A stretch of 64,000 bases of DNA from Phalacrocorax aristotelis. Taxonomy: Eukaryota > Chordata > Aves > Suliformes > Phalacrocoracidae. Position numbers and translations under genes: made by a program. Shown in pieces: positions 1 through 10,504 of the stretch. Below the pieces are notes generated by a model. The model had not been told where the DNA came from. It worked only from the letters and a program-made list of their open reading frames with translations, and made no database searches. Within the stretch, counting starts at the first letter, position 1. Each line of letters opens with the position of its first letter. The stretch spans positions 57,214,266 to 57,278,265 of the forward strand of contig NC_134279.1 in assembly GCF_949628215.1 (NCBI RefSeq), in the 5' to 3' direction.

Positions 1-3000
1 GTAGGTTACTTCTTCATCCACCGAGAGAAAAATAACAGATCCCAGCCGTGGCACACAAAACAGCTGCTTAATGCTCGGGTTTTTTTTCTCTCTCTCCTCT
101 CCTCTCTTTTCTTCTCCTTCCTGTCAAAGTAGGGATGCAAAGAAAATGTGAAACAGTAGAATTTACTTATTTCTTTTCAACTGTTTAAAACATTTACAAG
201 AAATAGTGTTAGAACAAAAAATTTAATGAGCCACATAAATGTTTTACTTAATGTTTCCTTCCGTATAGCATTAAAAGATCATCAGAGTAAGGAGTTCCTG
301 TGTCTGAAAACTTGTATGTTGTTTTACTATTTAATGCTGTACAAAGCCAGGGTCATGTTAACCTTTGATTCTCTGGGGTCATCAATTCCATCAAAATCAG
401 TATAGCCAGACCGACTAAAGCTTGACAATAGCAAAAAAAGGACCAAATCAGGAGGTAAATGCATTGCAACATAGCACAACCTCTTCATTTGTGAAAAGAA
501 CTAAAGCTTGGGGCTGTAGATGTTTTTACTCTTCTTAAATTTTAATTCCTCAGCAAAGTCAATGTAAGGAGAGGACCACGATATCTGGATCCATATCCAG
601 GATTATTAGAAATAACTCTTTTTTGACAGGGTTACTTCCATGTTAAAGCAAAGGAGGAAAGTTTTGAGACTCCAGGACTATGGTGGTCACCAGCAGGGTT
701 TTGGTAATGCCTGCTCTAGGAACAGAGGGAACATCCTCATATCATTCATGAATGAGACGGCTGTCTTGTTCCTTATAATTATTTTATAATGCTGTGAAGT
801 ACAGCATTAAAATTTTAAAAAGAGAGGCCATGTAATTAATAAATTAGCAAAGAATCTTTTCATTTTAAAAAAATGTTCTGTTAGTATGAGACATAATGAT
901 GACAGAGGCTACCAAAAAGTCATTTGTCCATAAATAATTTTACTGAATAATTAAACGTATTTCATCCTACCTTTAGAAGCTGGAAGCATGATTGCTTCTT
1001 TTGCTTGGATTTAATATTAAGGTTTGACGTGAAAGGTGTTACTTCAGAGAATGAGTAGTACAACTACAAAATAAAGTCAAATATCCCAAGAGAACTATCC
1101 TTAATGTCTGATTTAGTGAGATTCTAGTTGCTGGTATAAAAATTCCAAGACTATCTTGTGCATAGATGCTGTTTTTAAGAATGAAAAAGCCTTCTGGTGC
1201 TCAAGCTGTGGGAATGAGGCCCTTTTCATGTCAAGGGTGATGTATGAACTGATAGCTCATGAAAGGTGAAGCTCTGACTAACGTATCAGATATCTACCTT
1301 TAGAGTTATGACTGGATGAAGCCATTTGGCCAATTACCTTTACTGATGTCCTGAGCAGTCTGCGAGCTTGTTTTTGTTACCAGGGACAATATAGTCCAAT
1401 TCGATGCTCTCAGACCAACATAACTAAACAAATTAGCTTTCCATTCCAAAGCAAATGTAACCTAAAGCAAGCTGTGATTTATGTGAAACAAATGCTGGCT
1501 ACAGCCCATGGGGTCTGCAGCTCTTACCTCTGGCCAAATTACTTTAAAACCACACAGGAAAACTCTGAAGTTCAATGAATGAGTAGTACTTACTACCAAA
1601 AAATAAATTTCTAGGGCCTGTGCGGATACTGGCAAACATCAAACCTTCCAGAAGTGCAGCTTTTTATGAAATGTTCCAGTGGCTGAAGAGGTTCGTGAAC
1701 ACGGCGACCAGCTTTGCTCAGTAAGAGCACCAAGAGAGCAGCAGCACAGAACCTGCTGCTCTGGGTTGACTTTTCAGTGACACCATATATGGAGCAATTA
1801 AAAACTCAAAACATGGGTACCCAACTGAAAATGTGTCTGTTTTGTTGGTGTCTGATACAGAGGCAGAAATCACGTTGCACTTTCCATAGTCCAAATCTCT
1901 TTGCTTTTGATGTTTTCCCATTTAAGGGAAGTTCAACATTTGCTCTGCAGGACCTTTCTGGCACTGGAGAAGAGACCCCAAAGGGAGAGTGTTGTGAATG
2001 ATGTTAGATTTGTAGCCAAATACCCAGCTGAGAGAAGAACCTGCAGTATAAGAACTGAGCACTCAGTGGTGGTCCACACACCTCCTCACTGTCCACGCTC
2101 AGGTCTGGCCCCATTCATCCTTTAGATTCCTAACTTCCCCAGCACTAATTAGGTCTTTCCCCAGAACTAGTTAGGTCTTTTTCTAAGAAGGTCCTCCCCA
2201 AACCACGAGGGCCTGTGACGGTCTTCAGCCTCCCGTGGGTGGTGGAGGTGAGTGGAACCACCCTGCAAGGGGGATCAGATCCCACGCTGGTGTCACTGCA
2301 CTAACATTGCTCATCTTGGTGCAATCTTGCCTTTGTCCTGGAGCACCTCTTTGAAGGTATCCACATGGTGGTAGGCACTATAAAAGAAAGACAACAGCAA
2401 TGTTAACTACTAGTGGCAGCACTACGCTGCCTGTGCCCTTTCCTCTGTGGCGATCCAGCTGTGGGACTGTCTTCTCATAGCAGAGAGGGCAAATGGCTCT
2501 GTATAGCACATGAAAAAAAGGCTATTTCCAGAATAAGTAAAAAGTATATTTGGGTTTCCCAAGAAACCCATTCAATGGTGATCCTTGTGTATTTTGTGTT
2601 TCTCTTGTTCCATTTTCTGTGTTTAATAGTCCTATAAATCCTTTGGTATATTCTCTCCAGACTATATCCTTCCCTCCAGCATCTTTTTTCCTTTAGGTTT
2701 ATATTTTCCGTGTTTACTATTAATTCAGATTTGCAGTGCTGTTTATTTAATTATGGATTGAAGAAACTCTGAGAAGTGCTGGGGAAGGTTCCTCTGGTGG
2801 AGCATTTGCTAGTTAGAAAGAGGCAGTGGTGTATTTGCTGGCTGAAGAGTGCAGTGTGAGGAGAGACGGGGCTGCCCCAGCTGTGGGACTGCCGGGGTGA
2901 GCTCCGTGCTCTCCTGCCCAGACCTTCCAGACCTGAAATCAGAGGTGTAGGAGAGACCCTACTTCTGGAGGAAGCCCGTGCCCAGAGACTATCCAGGACT

Positions 3001-5310
3001 AGTGGATGGTGCTGAAGGAGAAGTTGCCAGGAGGGGACACTGCGCTGCAGGGACCCTCCCACAGGACGCAGTGAAGCAGCAGAAGACAGAGAGAGGTCTC
3101 TGGGTGTCCTGTCCTGGCAGCCCTTGAGACAAGGAAGGTTAAATCCAGGATTTGTCTCAGACAGTGTGTGTTATCTGACAGGCAGTAGCTGCTTACCAGC
3201 TTTTCTTTGAAGAGGGTGATGCTGGACAGTCTCTTATTCATTGGATAATTCCTCAGTGGGCCAGTGTGCTACTGCTCCTCAGAAAGTGGAAGGTGGACGC
3301 GTGGTGTAGGATAAGGATTAATAAATAATAAACCATGCCAGTTACAACCAGGTCTCTTCCCTTCATTCCATTTTGCCAGCTCTGTGCGGTGCTGAGGTCT
3401 CATCTGAGTAACAATGTAAACCAGAAAAAACCAAGAATTTCAATCCCTGTTGTTTTTTTTTCAAATTTGTTATAAATAAAATAAAATAAAATAAAAATTT
3501 TTAAAAATGTGTTTGGAATGCCCTTATAACCTGGAATATGAAATGTTTTATCAATGCTGAGAATAAACTGCATTTCCTCAGAACATGAAACACTGGGGCT
3601 TTTTTCCCCACCTGTTAGGAGAGAGAAGAGAAGGAGGAGGAGGATGGACAGTGACTTTCTTACAGCTCCAGCCCCTTGGAATCATGTCATTTTTAGAAAA
3701 ATCTTTTTTCTTTTTTTTTAAGGTAGTTGCCTAGCCTTGGAGTTCTGGAGCTAGGCTACTCTTACAATAGTTCGCTTAGGAGAGAAAAGGGGAGTCTGGC
3801 TTATGATTTTAGAAGAGGCGAGACTGGTAAGACCCTACAGTGCCTGTTTTTCCCCACTTTTCTTTGACTATGGAGCACCTCCCTAGAATTAACACATTTC
3901 CTCACTAGTAGCAACTAGAACTTTTTTAAGCTACACGTCCAAGAACAGAGGGATGTGTACACATCTCTCTTTAGGATCTTTAGCATTAGATGAAAGTAAA
4001 AAATTATTATTTTCCTAAGTATCACTATAGTTACTTGTTGTTCTCCAAAAGAAACTCATAACGCAAGCTGTTTATCATGTTTATCCCCGTTATCCTGGGC
4101 TTGACAGCAGGGCATCAAAATTATCTGGGTGTATTTGATAACATAGGACTCATAAAAATACCTGAGTAGAATTAGATGTCAGGTAGGACTTTCTGTAATG
4201 AAAATATCTAGTTGTACTCCTAGGTCTCTTGTAGCTGTCATCCTTACTCGGGACCAACTACTCAGTAGCTGCAGTCACATGGATTTACTTGAACGTGGGA
4301 TGCAGACTCATCATAATTCATAATACTATTCCATTCATAATGGCAATTCATAAACTATTCCATTGAAAAGGGTTTAAACTGAGACTTCAGATGTCCTCCA
4401 GAAATTGTCTGTTTTACAGGGACATTGTGAACTTCAGCTGCATGCAGTGGCTGTACTGAATAAAGAACAGATTTCTCACATATGCCTGCGTTCTCTGAGA
4501 ATATGGTGTGGCATTTATCTATGCACAAATTGTGAGTTTGTAGTTCCCATTTATAAGAGTAAACATGCTTGTGATTTTGCTTTTGACAGGTACTGTCAAT
4601 GGATTTACACACGGAAGCTGGAACTGGATTCCTGTAGGGTGCAGGGCTGCCTTTGTTGCCAATAAGAATACAAACATACTCCCAAAAATCACATGGGCAA
4701 AGCTCTAACTCTGAGAGACTTGCAGGGCCATATTCCCACTTTAAGGTGAAAGTATACTTTTGAAAAATCCCTTGTTGTTTCCTCTCATCACAAATAACTC
4801 TTCTAAACACCGAGACCTGGTTCAGACTCAAAATGGGATCTGTGATCCCAGCTGATTTCTTTCTATTCACACATTCATCCTAGACGTAAAGGTCTTGTAG
4901 GTTAAATCAGGCCTTTAAAATGACTCCTCTGTAATTCTGTGTGTTGCAATTCGGCCTTTCCCAATCATCCTTGTAACTCAACTACCCTCCAAGGATTCAC
5001 AGAGGAGTGACTGACTGGCATTGAGACTAGATAAATTATTCTGTTGTTGGTGGCTGGGAGGTAATAAAATCCAGTTTAGTCTCTCAGATCTGGAAAGCCA
5101 ACAAAGTCAGAAGAAGGAAATAGCAGTAAAAGCTGTATTTTGTCAAAAAGTCAGTGAGTATGTGACTGTGAATACCTACAATGGCAGTCTCTAGAAGAAG
5201 AGGCTGACATTTCTGCAGCCACCTTTAAATGCAGACAAAAACTAGAAATAACGGATGATATCTCCATTACATAGGATTGTACCTCATTAATTTTCTTTGT
5301 GACCAGAAGA
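1..5310. other. Gene-free flank
   Basis: AT-rich non-coding sequence. Reading frames are short, and the longest (171 codons, minus, 4355-4870) shows no recognisable domain and low coding character. It contains a pyrimidine-rich TCTC stretch at about 85-122, an AAATA repeat at 3472-3497 and a small imperfect duplication of ATTCATAA and ACTATTCCATT words at 4315-4365. No mobile element could be named. Confidence 0.6.
3472..3497 (+). repeat. (AAATA)n simple repeat
   Basis: About five units of AAATA or AAAATA, followed by an A/T-rich tail. Ordinary low-complexity sequence. Confidence 0.9.
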
Positions 5311-5480
5311 ATATTTATATAGCAGCTTCCAGCCAGGGAGCTCAAAAAGCTTTAAAAACTCCAATTAGTCGCACCTCTGAGTTCGAGCAACGCTATCTCT
5401 ATTGTACAGATGGAACAACGGTGACATGGGGAAGTTGTTTATCAAATGGGCACAATCAGCCTGTAGAGAAGGTAAAGCAT
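5311..5480 (+). mobile_element. Ancient L3/CR1-type LINE 3' remnant
   Basis: The words TTTATATAGCAGCTTCCAGC, GGGAGCTCAAAAAGCTTTA and later TATTGTACAGATGGAAC, followed by GGGGAAGTTG, line up in order and spacing with the 3' end of the ancient amniote L3 family (which has a 'tatagcgcctttcatc ... gatctcaaagcgctttac ... ccattttacagatggggaaactg' layout). The copy is highly diverged, as expected for an insertion predating birds. A MIR-like or other CORE-tail element is an alternative because the 'ttacagatg' tail is shared by several families. Confidence 0.5.
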
Positions 5481-5559
5481 AAGCCCTCAAATGCCTGCCC
5501 CCTGTTCCTGCACTTTGACCATCCTTCTGTCAAAAAGTCTTAATGAGCTTTATATATGT

Positions 5560-5935
5560 ATAGAAATATCAATGCATAATAATCTGCCTTAGCATTCTGA
5601 GGGAGGGCTAATAAATGTAAGAATAAGACATAAATCATTGATTAAAATGTCAGAAGTGATGAGAATAAAAGATTGCTCCAGCCTTAGCTGAATTACATAT
5701 GCAAATTTGCATACACTACAAAATGAACATCTTTAAATGAATGAATTAGAACCTTGTGTAGCAATGACTGAGCCATATTTGCATACAACATTTATTAGGA
5801 GGAGATGCACTTATTTTTGGAATAAACAGGGAGAGCAAATCCCTGGAATCTGCTGAAGCAGCCCGTGCCTGCAGCTCATCAGAGCACGCTGTCTCCCCTG
5901 CCAGCGTCTGCAAACAAATATGAGTTGTGCCCTGA
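5560..5935. promoter_or_regulatory. Possible enhancer-like element with POU/octamer palindrome
   Basis: A high-complexity, AT-rich stretch with several octamer-related words: the perfect 16-bp palindrome TATGCAAATTTGCATA (5698-5713), holding ATGCAAAT on both strands, and CATATTTGCATAC near 5773. It also has TAATAAATG, ATTGATTAAAAT and GAATGAATTAG homeodomain-like words. No simple repeat or coding frame explains it. The density suggests a conserved enhancer, but I cannot test conservation. Confidence 0.4.
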
Positions 5936-8900
5936 AAAAAACATAACTGGCAGATTCAGGAAGACATTGATGCATCCCAAACATTTACAGGGGTTTACTG
6001 CATTGTTTGTAGTCTGAATAAATTAAAACCACTGACTTTTTCTTGATATTCTTTTATTTTCAGACAGCCAGATTACTGCTTTGGCAGACTTCGAATTCAC
6101 CATTATAGGACAGGATCATCCATATTTATTTGAGGCAAACTCCATACTCTGGTAGCTGAAAGACAGGACAACTTTACAGTGAGATCTGCCCCAAAGGTAT
6201 TGATGCAATGAAAAAGTATTGGAATTGCATACCCTAACTACATCGCCGTCATCCAAAATTAGCTGGTATAGAGGACCATGAAAAAAAAAATCCTGTCTGA
6301 AATCTGTTATCTCATTTGACATATTAATCCAGAAAACTGTACTTTTCATAAGATTTCATGAAGTACTGAGCCTTCTTTGAGGCATTATTTCACCCACAGC
6401 TCCTTTGATTTGAAGGAAAGGTGAGGGCACTCAGCATCTGCATTTTCCACAGTGCTCAAAACTACTCAAAGGTTAGGGAAGTCTTTTTAACTAGTTGCAG
6501 TTAAAGCACGGGAGGGAGAGAGGAGAGCAGGAGGAAGGATGTCAAATCCATCCTGAGTCCCACCACATGCATCCCATGTGTGACTCTGCCCATCTTTTCT
6601 TCTTCCTTTGGTGCTGGTTACTTCTTGAAATGAAGACCTTATGGAAATACAGGTGAGCCACACTCTCCCGTCAACGGTCATTGCAGTAGCAATCCTCCAA
6701 CTGTTTCAAGAGCTTTGTATATTAATCAAAACCGTGGTCCTTAAAGAAAAAACTCCTTTTCTATAGACCTTATTGCTTTTTTCTGGAAAGCCTGATGCTT
6801 TCATTAGCAAGCATGGTCTGCGTTCGGATAACTTGCACATGCAAGATCAATTCAAATCAGTGTCTTAAAATAGGTGTGCCAGCTGTTCGGGGCGCTCCGC
6901 GGGAGAGGCGAAGCCTCGGCAGCCCGCCGGAGGCCAGCCTCTTCCAAAAGGGATCTGAGAGTGCCCTCTAGGGGTACTGCCAAAAACACTGCCCTTGCCA
7001 TGCACCGGGCCTTCCCGCTGCGGACAGCGGCAGCGTGGGGACACTGGGGGAAGGCTGATGTTCTAAATCTAGGCTAACCACGCTCGTCGTCACACTTCGG
7101 GTGTGCCCACCACATCCCCTGGATGAGCATGCCCTGGCAGGTGCTCATTTTTTCATCCACCCGGAGCCCGAACAGTCTATTTAATACTCAAGGCTTACAT
7201 GCCATGTAACTGGATTGCTCATCACTGGTAAGACCTGACAAGAGCCACCAGCTGGGCACAGAGGGATGGAGGAGGATGGCCTAGAGCTGCTCCAAGGGTC
7301 ATAAAGCCACTCAAGGAAGGCCCTAAAGCCTTTAGGAATAGTGTGAACTATTTCTAGATAGTAATGCACGCCCTCCGGTTAAGGTTGCGATAAGAAGAAA
7401 GTTAATGTTTGTAACTCTTCTTGCTGCACTAAATGTCCATGTTTGAATCGTGACCACAGGAAAGACAGTGACAGTAATCTGTCTAGTGTGGATCTGATAA
7501 AAAAAGATTTAGAGCTCAAGCATCATCCCCAAAAGTGCACTGATAGCACTAATATAATCCACACATAATCCAGCACCCTTTAATTTAGAAGTAAGATCTA
7601 AAAGAAACCTGTATTTTGCTTGCCAAAGACATTTTCCTGTGACATTCTCAGTTCTCAGAGACATAATACAACACAGATTGCCTTGGTACAAATGAATTTT
7701 GGGCAGCTGGTTACATTATCTGTAGTGCTATCTACCAGATACCTTTTCAGACAAACTCGGCATGAAAAGGAAGGCTGTGGTACTGTGGCCATTTGTGACC
7801 TTCCCACTTCCTTGTCACTCTGAGGTGTAGGACACATGAGAGCATCCTGCGTAAAGCAGGGTCACAAAACACCAGCACACCTCAGCAGAGCCACCATCTG
7901 GTTTCACATCCTGGCTTCAGTTTACTTGAGGTTGACTTTTAAAAGATTTGAAGATATATCCTCTCACACACACCAACCTCTCCTATCTTCACAATTCTAT
8001 CTTACATTTGGCAAGCTTCAGTATGTCAGTCCCTTCAAGTCCATAGCTGTTATTTGGAGAAACTAGTTTTAAAAAAGGAGAGTAAAGCACAGGTTTGAGC
8101 AAGGAACAGGGCAGTGCTCTTCATTGCTGTAGCACTTCAGTGGCTTTGTCATAACCTGGACCCCTCTGTACAAACCACTGGACAAGCACAGAGCAACAGG
8201 GTGGCTCCTGCTCTGGCTATTTGGCCTTCCTTGGAGCCAATTTTATAAGCGTTAAAGTTCAGAAACCTTGGGATGTTCACTTATGAACAAGCATATTTGA
8301 TTCCATGTAAGAGGATTTGTTCTAGGTTTGATCTTAGCAGTGTCACCAATAGATCTACCGGCACTTCTAAAGAGCTTCTCAAGGCAAAGTGCAGCCTGAA
8401 GAGATCTTCCCGATCCTTTGTAATGACACCAGCTTTCACATTTTACTTTAGGTTAATTGAATGCCTACAAATTCCATCCTTCTCATTATAAATAAGATAG
8501 GCTAATTCCTAGAACAGACCCAAACAAAACAAAAATCTTCCCCTCAACCTATAAATCCATAAATAAATCTGAAGAATAAAAAAACATATCCAAGCAGCTT
8601 ATCTTTTAAAGGCAATGATATTCCTGAAAATACAGTATGCACTGCTGTATATACATTTTTAGGGGGAAGCAGCATGTGCTAAAAGTAATTTGTCCATCTT
8701 TAAATACATCTTGTAATTTTGTAGAGATGCCAATCAGCCTGCATTCCCTGCTCATCATAATGGGTTGGACATGTCCCTTGAGTCATTCCTCTAAAGTTAT
8801 ACTCTGGATGGATTTGTCCCTTTGTGTCCACTCATCGAGTTTCGCCAGACAGCTGCTAACAGGAGGAGGGAAGGAAATATTGGCAAATGTGTCAAAAAGT

Positions 8901-10001
8901 GGTCATATCTATCTGACCACTCTGAGTCTGAATATAATAAGTATTGACTTTTTTCCCTCTTGCTTTTGTATTTGGTACTATTAGTTTAGCATTTTGTTAC
9001 CATATAATTATTAGCAAAAAAACAGAATCAATATAAATACAGCCCTTCAGTTCTTAATTTTCTGTGTTATCTACACTCATTTGTGCCCTGGCTTTGTATA
9101 TCTGCATTTTTGTAAAAGCTCTCTGTTATCATTAAAAAAAAAAGTCCAGTGCTATGATTCCAGAAATTTCTGATAAATTCAGTAGGGGAGGCACTACACT
9201 AGGCATTAACAGTGAAGATCAGGCTCTTGCTTCGGGAGCTTCATTCTCAGCCTGGAAATCACAAACTGCTCTTTACTCTGTGCATTCATATGAGATCCAG
9301 ACTGGTGGGATTCTGACCCAGCAGTCATCCAGGAGGTACTGAGAAATAAGTATTTCAAAACAGAAGGGAGTTTCTTTACAGACCTATGTAGAAGGAAGTG
9401 AAAATTTTATGGACTTTCTGTTGTCATGGTTGTCTGTGCTCAAATCACAAAACCTTTCAAACAAATCCCAGTAGTGGGTACTGTGTTGTCACTGTCAGGT
9501 AGAAGCACAGGATCCGGGCAGCATTCAGGATACAGAGAAGAATAACCAGTCTCTCTCAGAGAGACATAATGGGAGCTACTCAAGACTCAAAAGCCACAAA
9601 CCCTTCACATTTCTTTATTCAGTTTTACATTTGCCTTGAAATACTGATGATCAAAAGGAGAATGCTTTGAGGTCCTGGTTTTCCCAAGCCACTCCAAATT
9701 TGCTATTGTGACCAAATATGGTCTTAAATACCAAAAGTCTGCTAAAATCCAAAGAAAGCCCACTCAGTAACCAGCTAGCCTAATGAAATGCAACTCCTGG
9801 GGAAGCTCTGATGAATGCTCCAGTTCAGCACGAATCAGCCTCCTCTGTAATAACAGCCAACAGCCAGAAACTAGTCACTTTCCTCCCTACATGCCAAAGA
9901 TCCCCTGTCCACTAGACTCTGAAAACACCTAAACCATCAGAATCAGACCTCAGAGCAGTTGATAGTGGTTTTTTACACTACGGTCAGAGACAGAGGAGTT
10001 T
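5936..10001. other. Gene-free sequence
   Basis: Apart from the GC-rich spot at 6874-7045, this is ordinary AT-rich non-coding sequence. Open frames reach at most 115 codons (8637-8984) and show no family. I see no repeat that can be named. Confidence 0.6.
6874..7045. promoter_or_regulatory. Isolated GC-rich spot with CTCF-like motif
   Basis: A short CpG-containing patch (CGGGGCGCTCCGCGGGAG, GCCCGCCGGAGG, later TTCCCGCTGCGGACAGCGG) in otherwise AT-rich sequence. At 6959-6974 it holds GAGTGCCCTCTAGGGG, close to the common CTCF core (TGCCCTCTAGTGG). A 67-codon open frame here (6874-7077) lacks any recognisable domain. It could be a small insulator, an orphan CpG island with its own promoter, or an eroded GC-rich repeat. 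Confidence 0.35.
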
Positions 10002-10006
10002 GTACC

Positions 10007-10499
10007 TGTCGTGGTTTAGCCGGCAACTCAGCCCCACACAGTCGCTCGCTCACTCCCCACCAGCGGGGTGGGGGAGAGAATCAGAAGGGTAACGCTGGTG
10101 GGTTGAGATAAGAACAGTTTAATAATTAAAATAAATATAAAAATTTAAAAAACCAACAAAAATGCAATGGAAAGGAAAACAACGAGAGGTACGAAACTCA
10201 GGGCAGGGGGAGGGGAATGAACCACCGAAACAAACCACACACAATGCAGCCGCTCACCGCCCGCCAACCCAACACTGCGCCTCCTGAAGCCACAACCGCC
10301 CCCATTAATATACTGGTCACGGTGTCACATGGTATGGAATGAACATCCCATTGGCCAGTCGGGGTCAGCCGCCCGGGCTGTGGCCCCGCCCCTCCCAGCC
10401 CCCCCGCACGCGGCAGGGCGCGGGAAGCTGGAAAGGTCTCTGACCACCACAGGCACCACAGTGAAGAGAATTAACCCCTCCTCTGCCAAACCCAGCACA
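10007..10499 (-). mobile_element. Solo LTR, ERVL-like endogenous retrovirus, copy 1
   Basis: A 493-bp solo LTR. On the plus strand it starts TGTCGTGGTTTAGCC and ends CCCAGCACA, and it is flanked by perfect 5-bp target duplications GTACC (10002-10006 and 10500-10504). It holds the well-known avian LTR words: a CGCTCGCTCACTCCCC stretch, GTTGAGATAAGAACAG followed by TTTAATAATTAAAATA (reverse complement of the polyadenylation region), and ATATACTGG (reverse of the TATA region), which set its direction as minus. No gag, pol or env sequence is attached, so the provirus was lost by LTR recombination. A 5-bp duplication fits ERVL/class III. It lacks about 110-125 bp of U3 present in copy 2. Confidence 0.9.
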
Positions 10500-10504
10500 G
10501 TACC

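Noticed and set aside
4355..4870. 171-codon minus-strand frame
   Set aside because: No recognisable domain, low-complexity-free but non-coding-like amino-acid usage (many Cys, His, Tyr), no neighbouring exons.
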